Shown: positions 16,264 through 24,449 of the stretch, piece after piece
Numbering within the stretch: the first letter of the stretch is position 1
Layout of the letters: the number at the start of each line of letters is the position of its first letter
Origin: Propionigenium maris DSM 9537
GTDB lineage: Bacteria; Fusobacteriota; Fusobacteriia; Fusobacteriales; Fusobacteriaceae
Length of the DNA stretch: 64,000 nt
NCBI RefSeq assembly: GCF_027925155.1
Contig: NZ_BSDY01000013.1
Span: 18,343 to 82,342, forward strand
Direction: 5' to 3'
Notes under the pieces: generated by a model
Told to the model about the DNA's origin: nothing
Database searches by the model: none
What the model saw: the letters and a program-made list of their open reading frames with translations, nothing else
Made by a program: the position numbers and the translations under genes

Positions 16264-17181
16264 TTAACTCAGCTGGGCTGCAGCTCTTCTTCTCTTGAAA
16301 TTAATATTAAGCACTCCCATGGATATGAGGATTATCCCCATCCCAGCAACCTGCATACCTTCCAGTACCTCCCCAAAGGTTAGGTAGGCAAGAACAGCAG
16401 CCACAAGGGGCTCCATGGAGATAATGATACTTCCCGTGCTGGCCTCTACATACTCTGTGGATTTAACGTAGGCAGCGTTAGGTATAACTGTGTTTATCAC
16501 TCCCAGGATAAAGAGGTTTACCATCATCCCGTGAAGGTTCCCCCCCTGGAATACCTGGAAGGTGTTGGCAAGGTCCGTGAAGAACAGGAGAAAGATGCTG
16601 GCAAAGAGGAACCCGTAGATAAGTAGGGTATCCTTGCTGTACCTGTCCTCAACAAACTTCGGCATAACAACCTGAAGGGCAAAGGTTATCCCTGCAACTA
16701 TGGCAAAACCTATCCCCAGAAGATCCATGTCCAGGCTGTCCAGTTTATACCCCTTGGAGATAAGGAAACACCCCATGAGGGAAAGCCCTATGGCCAAGCC
16801 CTTCCTCGCAGTGAGCTTCTCCCTGAAGAATATCTTGGAGAAGATGATAACCCATACAGGGGAAGTGAACATAAGCACCGTGGCAACAGCTATTGGTATC
16901 CTTGAAACAGCTATATTGTAGGCAACAAAGGCCAGACCAAAGCTCAGAATACCATAGACAGCACAGAAGAGAAGCCCCCTTCCGTCTATCTTCAGCACGC
17001 TTCTGTCCTTCCTCCCGAAGAACACCAGGTAAAATACAAAGGCTATTGCAGTACGGAAGAAGGAGATTGAGAAGGGATCCAGCTGGAACTCATTCAGGTT
17101 CCTTATGGTGATCCCCATAGATCCCCAGAATAATGCCGCCATGGCTACCATGAGCAGACCGATACTTCTTTTGTTTTTCAT
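16264..17181 (-). CDS. EamA/DMT-superfamily transporter
   Basis: 305 residues with ten hydrophobic helices in two EamA halves (GLLMVAMAALFWGSMGITIRN at the start; LEPLVAAVLAYLTFGEVL-like signature in the second half). Family members export or import small metabolites such as amino acids or nucleobases; the substrate cannot be told from sequence. AGGAGG precedes the ATG. The gene has a 217-base leader with two similar RNA units and an intrinsic terminator, so expression is probably controlled by premature termination. Confidence 0.9.
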   Translation of the reverse strand: MKNKRSIGLLMVAMAALFWGSMGITIRNLNEFQLDPFSISFFRTAIAFVFYLVFFGRKDRSVLKIDGRGLLFCAVYGILSFGLAFVAYNIAVSRIPIAVATVLMFTSPVWVIIFSKIFFREKLTARKGLAIGLSLMGCFLISKGYKLDSLDMDLLGIGFAIVAGITFALQVVMPKFVEDRYSKDTLLIYGFLFASIFLLFFTDLANTFQVFQGGNLHGMMVNLFILGVINTVIPNAAYVKSTEYVEASTGSIIISMEPLVAAVLAYLTFGEVLEGMQVAGMGIILISMGVLNINFKRRRAAAQLS

Positions 17182-17208
17182 AAAAAAATCCTCCTAAAAT
17201 TTTGGTAA

Positions 17209-17235
17209 CAAAAAAAAGACAACCGCAGCTGTCTT
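17209..17235 (-). terminator. Leader terminator (attenuator) of the EamA gene
   Basis: On the minus strand AAGACAGCTGCGGTTGTCTT forms a hairpin directly followed by eight T, only some 20 bases before the AGGAGG of the EamA gene. Placed between promoter and gene, it must be conditional. Its GCTGCGG heptamer repeats the one in the 5' arm of RNA unit 2. Confidence 0.85.
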
Positions 17236-17270
17236 CAAAAAAAAAACAACTGGATCAACAATTCAATTTA

Positions 17271-17354
17271 GCGGAATGGACGTAGTAACGCCTGATGACA
17301 CTTCCGCAGCACCAGTGAAATGGACGGCAACTTCCCGCCTAATGACACTCTCAC
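17271..17354 (-). ncRNA. Tandem structured RNA units in the EamA leader (riboswitch candidate)
   Basis: Two adjacent units read on the minus strand. Unit 1 (17354-17315): stem GTGAGA/TTTCAC enclosing GTGTCATTA, an inner hairpin GGCGG...CCGTCC, and A. Unit 2 (17307-17271): stem GCGGAA/TTCCGC enclosing GTGTCATCA, an inner hairpin GGCGT...ACGTCC, and A. Internal-loop sequences are almost identical while three of six outer pairs differ in a compensatory way. A separate hairpin ACTGG/CCAGT precedes them. This is strong evidence of a conserved RNA fold; no class I know matches. Confidence 0.75.
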
Positions 17355-17404
17355 AGCACCCTTGAACTGGTGAAACCCAGTTTGATGATATTTAATATTG
17401 TTTT

Positions 17405-17433
17405 ATGTTATCAAATCCAAAAAAATCTGTCAA
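17405..17433 (-). promoter_or_regulatory. Promoter of the EamA operon
   Basis: Minus-strand TTGACA, 17 bases, TAACAT. Start point near 17398 gives a leader of about 217 bases. Confidence 0.75.
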
Positions 17434-17804
17434 GAGTAAATTTTAATTTATTATTACAATGGATAATGCCTACTATATGGAACATTTGAGGAAGTCTAGA
17501 TTAAATTTTCAGGAGAAAATTCACCCCATATTTTTTGGGAGTCAGAGGAAAAAAGTTGTTATTTTAAAGAAAAAATCTGAGGAGGATAGGCAGAGGAGCA
17601 ATATGATAAAAGTCCTAAGCTTTAAAGGGAACTTTCTATAGTTGTGTATTCTTTTAGTTGGTTTTGGCAACTTTACGTAGAGTAAAACGTTGTGTGGTTG
17701 ATTAAGTCAATTAACTTTGGAAGTGAAAAGGAGTATTATTGAAATAGTTGAAAAGAAAAGAGAGTGAAAGTTCTACAGAGTTATAAATATTTGAGTACAG
17801 TGGA
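17434..17804. other. Intergenic stretch before the ABC-type cassette
   Basis: About 370 bases, AT-rich. A 60-codon + frame at 17459-17641 has no ribosome-binding site and is not credible. No direct repeats marking an insertion boundary are obvious. Confidence 0.4.
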
Positions 17805-17834
17805 TTGTATTAAAAAAATTAGTAGCTATATAAT
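17805..17834 (+). promoter_or_regulatory. Possible promoter of the ABC-type three-gene cassette
   Basis: TTGTAT at 17805-17810, 18 bases, TATAAT at 17829-17834; AGGAGGGG at 17887-17894 precedes the first ATG. Confidence 0.55.
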
Positions 17835-17895
17835 TATAGTTAGTTATTATAAGTCACTTAGTTCAAAATAAGCCTTTAAAAAATCAGGAGGGGAA

Positions 17896-19092
17896 ATGAA
17901 ACAGGATAGTGATCTTAAAGTAAAAATTCAAAAACCTAAGTTATATCAAGGTAAAAACTACCCTTTGGAATGTATTGGAGATCAAGAATTTGAAAAAATT
18001 ACATCAATCCTTTTTAATTGCAGTAGGGAATTAAAAGGAAAATATGATTATTCTAAAGCAGAATTAATAGAAGGTGGATCAGACAAAGGTCGAGATGTTA
18101 TTTGTTATGATGAAAATGAAGAAGTGAATATTATAATTCAGTGTAAACATTCTATAAATCGCCATACTAAAATGGGGAAGCTTTATGGACAAAAAGAAAT
18201 ATTAAAGACAATAGCAAATATATACCTAGACAAAAGTATGGTAAAGGAAAATGAATTTAAATATATTCTATTCATTGCATATGGTATAACTGTTGAAAAC
18301 AAAAATAGTTTAGAAAAGTTTTTTTATGAAGATGTAATGGAAAAGGACACTATTCTTAGGCAAAGAATTAATAAATTAAAATCAGATGATGGAGAAGGGT
18401 TTGTAAAAATTAGAGAAGGAATTCCAAAAGTTACAAATAGCGTTTTAGAAGATTTTAGAAAAATTGCTAAGAGAATGACGATTCATGTAGAGGAAGAAAA
18501 AGAAATTCAAAGTTATTTAAGAAACGTAGAAGCAATAAAATTTAAAGATTTCTTTGAAATGAAAATAGTTATAGAAAAACCTAAAGATTTATTTGCTTTC
18601 CAGCCTAATAATGATAAAGAAATGTTAAAGAGTGATGAGGTAAAAAAACATAAAGAAAAAATATTTTATAAAGAGTTGGAGAAAATAGAATTAGATAATA
18701 AAAGTAAAGAAGAAGCGTTATTAGACTTTCAAAAAAAAATACTTTGGCAGTTAGAATTGATAGATCATATGGAAGTAGAAGGAGAAAAATTGAGATATTC
18801 TTTAAGTGAATATGAAAAGGATATTTTAAGTAAAGAAAACGGCCATAGAATGAATTATAAAGATGATATTTTGTTAACAAATGATGGTGAAGGAATAGAA
18901 AAACTAGCTGTTCCAACTCAAAAGACACATTCAAGAAAGTACTATAGACAATTTATGAATGATATAACAAGAGAAGTAGCAACTTTAAGAGGATTTTCTG
19001 AAGTACCTTCAGGATTTACTAAAGGAACATGCCACGATTTAGTAGAGTCAAAAGAGATTAAAGGGTGGCATTTAGGAGAGAAGGAGGAATAA
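17896..19092 (+). CDS. Mrr-like restriction nuclease subunit of an ABC-three-component-type system
   Basis: 398 residues. N-terminal half resembles Mrr-type PD-(D/E)XK nucleases: LECIGDQEFEKITSILF, then EGGSDKGRDVICYD and IIIQCKHS, with D67 and Q82-x-K84 as the catalytic core. The C-terminal half is helical and charged with no familiar domain and may be the shared C-terminal domain that couples effectors to the ATPase. Two bases separate it from the next gene. Codon use is much richer in A/T than that of flanking genes, consistent with horizontal transfer. Role in phage or plasmid defence is inferred from architecture, not shown. Confidence 0.75.
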   Translation: MKQDSDLKVKIQKPKLYQGKNYPLECIGDQEFEKITSILFNCSRELKGKYDYSKAELIEGGSDKGRDVICYDENEEVNIIIQCKHSINRHTKMGKLYGQKEILKTIANIYLDKSMVKENEFKYILFIAYGITVENKNSLEKFFYEDVMEKDTILRQRINKLKSDDGEGFVKIREGIPKVTNSVLEDFRKIAKRMTIHVEEEKEIQSYLRNVEAIKFKDFFEMKIVIEKPKDLFAFQPNNDKEMLKSDEVKKHKEKIFYKELEKIELDNKSKEEALLDFQKKILWQLELIDHMEVEGEKLRYSLSEYEKDILSKENGHRMNYKDDILLTNDGEGIEKLAVPTQKTHSRKYYRQFMNDITREVATLRGFSEVPSGFTKGTCHDLVESKEIKGWHLGEKEE

Positions 19093-19094
19093 GA

Positions 19095-19562
19095 ATGTCA
19101 AGTTTTGGTCAAAAGCTAATAAAAGTTACAGATAATCCATTTTTTATTGCTGAAATTTTAGCAGTTGCATTTGAAAATTTTATAGATAAAAGAAGAGCTA
19201 CCTTGTGGGATGCTTACCTTATAATTCCTCTAATTCTGAAAAAAAGAACTAGAGAGAGGTTTGTTTCAACAAATAAAACAGGAACAATAATAAACTTATT
19301 TTCAGAAATTAAAAAAGTTGATTTATTAAGTTTGGAAGAAGATGTAAAAGTATATAAAAAGAAGGTTAACAAAGCAATTATTATTGGAATTGAAAGAGGT
19401 ATAATATCTTTGAATAAGGAAACTTTAAGCTTAAATGGTAAGAAGACGAAGGGATTATTAGAGGACGAAAATTATAGAAAAGCTTCTCAAAATATAGGAA
19501 AAATATTTAGTAAATACGAGGTTTATGAAATATTTGAATTTATGGAGGTATACAACATATGA
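19095..19562 (+). CDS. Middle component of an ABC-three-component-type system
   Basis: 155 residues from the ATG at 19095, which has AAGGAGG upstream; a GTG at 19065 in the same frame lies within the preceding gene. The beginning, with NPFFIAEILAVAFENF and AYLIIPLILKKRTRERF, resembles the small middle components that link nuclease and ATPase in ABC-3C systems. Overlaps the next gene by ATGA, indicating coupled translation. Assignment rests mostly on size, position and these conserved hydrophobic stretches. Confidence 0.65.
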   Translation: MSSFGQKLIKVTDNPFFIAEILAVAFENFIDKRRATLWDAYLIIPLILKKRTRERFVSTNKTGTIINLFSEIKKVDLLSLEEDVKVYKKKVNKAIIIGIERGIISLNKETLSLNGKKTKGLLEDENYRKASQNIGKIFSKYEVYEIFEFMEVYNI

Positions 19563-21463
19563 AATCTTACATTTCAAGAATAATAGCTTTTTCAGAAGAT
19601 GGATATAAAAATGAAGTGAAGTTAAAAGAAGGTTTAAATGTAATTACTGGAAATTCTAAAACAGGAAAGAGTGCGTTACTTGAAGTAGTAGATTATTGCC
19701 TCTTTAATTCAGCAGATTGTATTCCGGCAGGGGTTGTAAGGGAGAATATTGAAGTATACGCAGTTGTTATAGTTTTTCAAGATAAAAAACTTATTTTAGG
19801 TAGAAAACCATTTAATAATGGTGGTAATAGAACAGGATTCTATTCTCTAGAAAGTTTGGGCTTTCAAGAAAAGAATATAGATTCTAATTATTTTAAAAAT
19901 AAAAAAAGTAACTTTAGACCAAAATCTGAAGTGATTAAATTTTTATTAGAGATATTTAATGTTAGCACATCTACAAGAACAACTTATGTTAATAATAAGC
20001 TAAAAAAGCAGACTCCTACTATCAGAAATATTTCTTCTTTTATTTTTCAACATCAAAATTTAATAGCAAGTAAGTTTGCCTTATTCTATAGGTTAGATAA
20101 CTCTGAAAAAAGAAAATCTGTAATTACAGAGTTTCCTATTTTTACGGGATTAGTAAACCAAAACTATTATCAATTAGCCGTAACCAAAGAGGAGCTAATC
20201 AAAGAAAAAAAACGTTTAGAGAGAGAAATAAAAATAAATAACCAGCTTGAAGAAAGTTTTATATCTAAAGTTAATAAACTAAGGGCTGAAGTTTCTGAAT
20301 TATTAAATATTTCTAATGATTTTAACTTAGATGAATTAGAAATCAGTAGCCATATTAAAAATACAGATACTTTACTTAGGGAAAAACTAAAGTTAGAAGA
20401 TGAGGTAGAAGGATTAGAAAAAAATATTTATCAAACAGGACTACAGTTGTCAAATCTAAATAAAGTAATCATTTCTAGTAATAAAATAGAAGATAAACTT
20501 AAAAAAAGAGCATCAATGAACTTTCATGAAGTCGAGAAATGTCCTCTTTGTAACTCCGAGCTAGAAGAGCTTAATAATGAAATAAAGAGTTTAAATAATC
20601 AAAAAAAAGAGATATTTGGGATGCTTACTGGTGTTCAAAAAACTTCACCTAGAGTAATTGAACGTCAAAATGAATTAAAAGTGAGTCTTGAAAGTTTAAA
20701 GAGATTAAAGAATAAGAAAAATAGAGAACTAAAGGACATTGAAGAAGCATTTGATTTATCAAAAAAGAAAAGTTTATATCATTATATTTTCGAAAAAAAA
20801 ATAGAGTTAGAAATAACAGAAAAAAAACTTACTAATAAGGATGGAGAACTAGAAAAAGAATACGATAAAATTTCTGAAGAATTAGATGATTTAGTTAGAG
20901 AATTAGATGGATATGATTTAGAAAAGAAAAAATCTGAAGCAGAAGTTGAAATTTCAAAATTTATGAATAAAATGGCTAAAAAGCTAGATTTTGAAGTAAG
21001 CTTGGGAAAACCAGATTTAGTTTTTGATTTGAAAAACTTTGATTTATATCAAAGGCGAGGAAACGGGAAAATTTATTTATCATCTATGGGGAGTGGCTCC
21101 AATTGGTTAACATGCCATTTATCATTATTTATGGGGTTACATTATTATTTTGCAAGTAGAGGAAATAAATGTTCTATTCCAAATATTTTGTTTTTAGATC
21201 AACCAAGTCAAGTGTACTTTCCTGATAAAGAATCTATACACAATAAAGAATCTAAAGATTATAAAAATGTTGAAGAAATTTATAAGGCAATTTTATGGGG
21301 AATTAGAGAAATTGAAAAAGAGACTGAAATAAAACCACAAGTTATTATTATGGATCATGCTGATAATTTGGATTTAGGTAAAGAAAATGATTTTGAAAGT
21401 TATGTAAATGGAAATAGGTGGAAAGAAAAAGGAGAAGGATTTATAAAGGTTGATCAAAATTAG
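19559..21463 (+). CDS. Rad50/SMC-like ABC ATPase (DUF3732 type)
   Basis: 634 residues. Walker A GNSKTGKS at 31-38; long coiled coil either side of a CPLC pair near residues 328-331, which looks like a Rad50 zinc hook; signature-like LSSMGSGSNWL; Walker B ILFLDQPSQVYFP near 542-554; and an H-loop IIMDHADN near 600. This is the layout of SMC-like defence ATPases and of DUF3732 proteins. With the nuclease and middle component it should form a DNA-sensing, nucleic-acid-cutting complex (inference). Same AT-rich codon use as the two genes before it. Confidence 0.8.
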   Translation: MKSYISRIIAFSEDGYKNEVKLKEGLNVITGNSKTGKSALLEVVDYCLFNSADCIPAGVVRENIEVYAVVIVFQDKKLILGRKPFNNGGNRTGFYSLESLGFQEKNIDSNYFKNKKSNFRPKSEVIKFLLEIFNVSTSTRTTYVNNKLKKQTPTIRNISSFIFQHQNLIASKFALFYRLDNSEKRKSVITEFPIFTGLVNQNYYQLAVTKEELIKEKKRLEREIKINNQLEESFISKVNKLRAEVSELLNISNDFNLDELEISSHIKNTDTLLREKLKLEDEVEGLEKNIYQTGLQLSNLNKVIISSNKIEDKLKKRASMNFHEVEKCPLCNSELEELNNEIKSLNNQKKEIFGMLTGVQKTSPRVIERQNELKVSLESLKRLKNKKNRELKDIEEAFDLSKKKSLYHYIFEKKIELEITEKKLTNKDGELEKEYDKISEELDDLVRELDGYDLEKKKSEAEVEISKFMNKMAKKLDFEVSLGKPDLVFDLKNFDLYQRRGNGKIYLSSMGSGSNWLTCHLSLFMGLHYYFASRGNKCSIPNILFLDQPSQVYFPDKESIHNKESKDYKNVEEIYKAILWGIREIEKETEIKPQVIIMDHADNLDLGKENDFESYVNGNRWKEKGEGFIKVDQN

Positions 21464-21599
21464 AATAGTGTGTATAAAATCTTATATTTTTAAAGGAAGT
21501 ATAAGGTTTAAAAAATAAGTAGTAGAATTTTAAATATTCATAGAAAATTTGTAGAGATAAGTTTATAACATGCGTCTACTTGTAATAGCTATAAAAGAT

Positions 21600-21797
21600 T
21601 CTAAATAAGCTTTTAAACAGTCGACTGCAGGTAGTCGTTGGGCTACACTTATTATTCCTACTTCGTTTCGTCGAGCAGGATAGGTTCTATCCAGAGCCCG
21701 GAAAAGAAACGGAAACCTTGCTATACCTAAAAAGACAATTACCGGAGGTCTTGAACTTTGGGCACCTTTCTTTCAAGAGAAAGGTGCTCCTTTTTTT
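21600..21797 (+). ncRNA. Candidate structured RNA ending in a strong terminator
   Basis: The 411-base gap after the cassette has no gene. Its centre is GC-richer than the cassette and full of pairing segments: CAGTCGACTG at 21618, GGGCT/AGCCC at 21640 and 21695, GGATAG/CTATCC at 21678-21692, AAGAC/GTCTT at 21732-21752, then a terminator hairpin gcacctttct/agaaaggtgc at 21762-21787 followed by seven T. About 150-200 nt would be transcribed. It does not match 6S, SRP, tmRNA or RNase P RNA as I know them. It could alternatively be the tail of the cassette transcript. Confidence 0.45.
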
Positions 21798-21874
21798 ATT
21801 TGAAATAGATTTTACAAGGGATACAGGTACTATAATTAAAGCGAGGCTTCTCGCCTCTCTTTTCTATTACAAAA

Positions 21875-23077
21875 TTAAACCAACCCAAACTCCACCCGAT
21901 TCCTCCCCCTATCCTTAGCTCTGTAGAGGAGTTCATCCACCCCTGTGAGAAGCCCCTCTATATCCTTGGATGAGCACCCTTCTACTACCCCTATACTCAT
22001 TGTGATCCTCTCACCCTCTGGAAGGTACTCCGCCTCATATTCCATAACAGCCCTTCTCAGCCTCTCAGCTGTTTCCAGAGCCTGGGTAAGGGTAAGCTTA
22101 GGCAGGATGATGAGAAACTCCTCCCCGCCCCACCTTCCAAGGGAGTCCGAGGAACGGATATTTTCCCTGGTTATCCTGGTCACATCCACTAGCACCCTGT
22201 CCCCTACCTGGTGTCCATAGGTGTCGTTTACCCTCTTAAAGTGGTCGATATCCGCAAGGAGAAGGGAGAAGGGGGTCCCGTAGTTTTTAAGTCTCTCCAC
22301 CCTTCCTGCAAGGATCTCCTCGGTCCTCCTCCTGTTCCAGACCCCTGTGAGGGAGTCCGTTGTGGCAAGGAGCCTGGTCCTCTCAAGGAGCCCCTCCCTC
22401 TCATCTGCAGCCTCATCTGCCCTGGAGAAGAGGTTGCTGATGATCATCACCTCAAGGAGGAAGGCCAGAAGAACGGTAAGCCCCTGGCTCAGGAGAACAA
22501 AAAATCCATCCATCATGGGGGTGGAGAAGTAGCCCTCCACCCTCCCCTGGGCAAGGGCATAGAGGATCCTCAGGGTGTTCACTGCTATAAAGAGCAGGGA
22601 TAGCCACCCAACCCCCAGGGCGTGCTTTCTGAGCTTATTGGGAGAACCCCAGAAGATCAGGTATGCCACATGGAGGAAGATGGGTATGGTCATGGCTGAG
22701 AAGAGGACTATCCTAATCCTTACATCGGGGGCTATGAAAACGTAGTAGAGGTAGGTAGTGGTAAATACTCCCGTGTAGATATAGTAGGGCCTCCTCTGAA
22801 TGTTTAGTTCCAGGAAGCATCCCATACCAAGGAGGAGTAGAAGGATACTTGAAAACATGAGGATGTTGGGGAGAAGCACCGATATAGTAGGGGGAAGCCC
22901 CCTCCAGAATGCAGCCAGGGTGAGCCCCGCCGAGTGGAGGATGAACTCTCCCAGGAAAAATTTGAGCCCCCTAAAGGTCCTCCCGTAGGAAAACCAGAGG
23001 TGGAGGATGATGAGGGTGGTGATATAGCTGATAAATATATAGTTTATAATAAGGGTATTCATATGAAGGTAGTTCAC
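21875..23077 (-). CDS. Membrane diguanylate cyclase (seven-helix sensor + GGDEF)
   Basis: 400 residues from a GTG with GGAGGTGA seven bases upstream. The first 215 residues form about seven membrane helices of an uncharacterised sensor type; a short linker follows; residues about 235-400 are a GGDEF domain with RWGGEEF and an RSSD I-site five residues before it, so it is probably an active, product-inhibited cyclase. Signal unknown. Stands alone. GC content is higher than in its surroundings. Confidence 0.9.
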   Translation of the reverse strand: MNYLHMNTLIINYIFISYITTLIILHLWFSYGRTFRGLKFFLGEFILHSAGLTLAAFWRGLPPTISVLLPNILMFSSILLLLLGMGCFLELNIQRRPYYIYTGVFTTTYLYYVFIAPDVRIRIVLFSAMTIPIFLHVAYLIFWGSPNKLRKHALGVGWLSLLFIAVNTLRILYALAQGRVEGYFSTPMMDGFFVLLSQGLTVLLAFLLEVMIISNLFSRADEAADEREGLLERTRLLATTDSLTGVWNRRRTEEILAGRVERLKNYGTPFSLLLADIDHFKRVNDTYGHQVGDRVLVDVTRITRENIRSSDSLGRWGGEEFLIILPKLTLTQALETAERLRRAVMEYEAEYLPEGERITMSIGVVEGCSSKDIEGLLTGVDELLYRAKDRGRNRVEFGLV

Positions 23078-23191
23078 CTGGGGGTCACCTCCCGAATCAA
23101 AAAGTTTACACAGATAACTATCTATCTACTTCTCGAAATCTGCCATATATCCTCTTCCAGAGGGAAGGTTTAGGAGGGAATTTTGCAGGAT

Positions 23192-23218
23192 AAAAAAAGC
23201 CCCTGAGTACTCAGGGGC
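23192..23218 (-). terminator. Terminator of pstS
   Basis: Perfect palindromic hairpin gcccctgagtactcaggggc at 23199-23218 with seven T on the minus side. Confidence 0.9.
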
Positions 23219-23241
23219 AGGTTCTTTAAAACTTTAAAATC

Positions 23242-24075
23242 TTACTTCGCAGGTACAAACCCCTCTTCAGCTACGATAGCCTGTCCCTCAGGTGAAAGGG
23301 CAAACTCGATGATGTTTGAGATAACCTGGGATCTCTCAGCTGGTGCATACCAGAAGAGCTCCCTTGCAATGGGGTACTTCTTGCTGGATACATTCTCAAC
23401 TGTAGGAGCAGATCCGTCTACTTCCAGAGCCTTAACGGTCTCATCCATGTAGGCCATTCCCACATAACCGATTGCATTCTCATTGCTGGCCGCTTCCTGC
23501 ACGATAGCTGAGTTTGACGGAAGGAACAGAGTAGCATCTGCATACTCCTTAGCTGACTTCTTAACTCCCCCTCTTACTACAGCCTCCTTGAAGTATACAT
23601 GGGTACCAGAGGATGAATCCCTCGAAAGAAGTATGATAGGAGCATCCGCTCCTCCTACCTCCCTCCAGTTGGTGATCTCTCCGGAAAAGATCCTACCTAT
23701 TACCTCCTTGGAAAGGGCATTTACAGGGTTATTTGGGTGAACGATTACAGATAGACCATCCCATCCGAATACGATCTCCTCGAGAGGGTTTCCTGCATCT
23801 GCCGCACTCTTAAGCTCACTCTCCTTGGCATCCCTTGAAGCCATGGCAATATCTGTAGTTCCGTTGATGGCCGCAGCGATACCTACCCCGGAACCTCCAC
23901 CAGTTACTGCAATCCTTGCATCCCTATTGCTCCCCATATAAGCTTCCGACAGCTGCTGGGTTACATTTAGACATGTATCCGATCCGGTGATCTGAACCAC
24001 CTGGGATTTCTCCTTATTGCTGCCACATGCAGCCAGTAATAATAACGATACTCCCAAAAGCATTTTCTTTAACAT
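23242..24075 (-). CDS. pstS: Phosphate-binding lipoprotein PstS
   Basis: 277 residues from the ATG at 24075 (AGGAGG seven bases upstream); a second ATG directly before it at 24078 is also possible. Lipobox LLLAACGS. Phosphate-loop regions ITGSDTC, GGGSGVGIAAA and SRDSSSGTHVYFKE match PstS. It supplies the high-affinity phosphate ABC transporter, but no pstCAB genes are in the window: pstS is a lone gene here. A phased repeat resembling a Pho box lies upstream. Confidence 0.9.
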   Translation of the reverse strand: MLKKMLLGVSLLLLAACGSNKEKSQVVQITGSDTCLNVTQQLSEAYMGSNRDARIAVTGGGSGVGIAAAINGTTDIAMASRDAKESELKSAADAGNPLEEIVFGWDGLSVIVHPNNPVNALSKEVIGRIFSGEITNWREVGGADAPIILLSRDSSSGTHVYFKEAVVRGGVKKSAKEYADATLFLPSNSAIVQEAASNENAIGYVGMAYMDETVKALEVDGSAPTVENVSSKKYPIARELFWYAPAERSQVISNIIEFALSPEGQAIVAEEGFVPAK

Positions 24076-24135
24076 CATAATTCCTCCTAGAACTTTTTTT
24101 CTTATCTTTCTTATACAACCACTTTACAGTAAACT

Positions 24136-24174
24136 TGTAAAAGGGGTATATAGAAAGTGTAAATGTTGTGTAAA
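24136..24174 (-). promoter_or_regulatory. Pho-box-like phased hexamers upstream of pstS
   Basis: On the minus strand TTTACA occurs at 24174-24169, 24163-24158 and 24141-24136, with TATATA filling the fourth position at 24152-24147: all four starts are exactly 11 bases apart. PhoB and PhoP sites are tandem 11-bp-phased repeats, and the target gene is pstS. Confidence 0.75.
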
Positions 24175-24316
24175 TGGCCCCTTATCCTAATTCAGACCCG
24201 TAAATTGACCCTGAGGAAGGTTTGGGAGTATAGGTCGGTGAGGGGAGGAAGGTGCAGATATCTTCCCTTTAATGGTCCTTTGCGGGCAAAAAAAAATAAA
24301 AAGTTGCATAAATCAC

Positions 24317-24346
24317 TTAACTTTAGAGGTAAAAAAATACTATAAT
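24317..24346 (+). promoter_or_regulatory. Possible promoter of the M29 aminopeptidase gene
   Basis: TTAACT at 24317-24322, 18 bases, TATAAT at 24341-24346. The -10 is perfect; the -35 is moderate. Confidence 0.5.
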
Positions 24347-24449
24347 TAGGGAGGATATCCCAAAATTTAAGACTTAGAGGGGTATTTGGTTTAGGCTTCC
24401 GGCAGAGGAAGCAGCGAGAGTTTAAAATTAGTACAGAAGGAGAGTTGAG

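Noticed and set aside
17271..17354. CRISPR-like or simple tandem duplication explanation of the EamA leader repeats
   Set aside because: Only two units, differing at compensatory stem positions and with a promoter and terminator around them; structure, not array, fits.
17459..17641. 60-codon + frame between the EamA leader and the ABC-type cassette
   Set aside because: No ribosome-binding site and no protein-like pattern.
21600..21797. Assignment as 6S RNA, SRP RNA, tmRNA, RNase P RNA or integron attC site
   Set aside because: Conserved motifs of these RNAs (GGAAG..AGCAG, tRNA-like ends, GAGGAAAGTCC) are absent; a GTTGGGC match to the attC core is too short.
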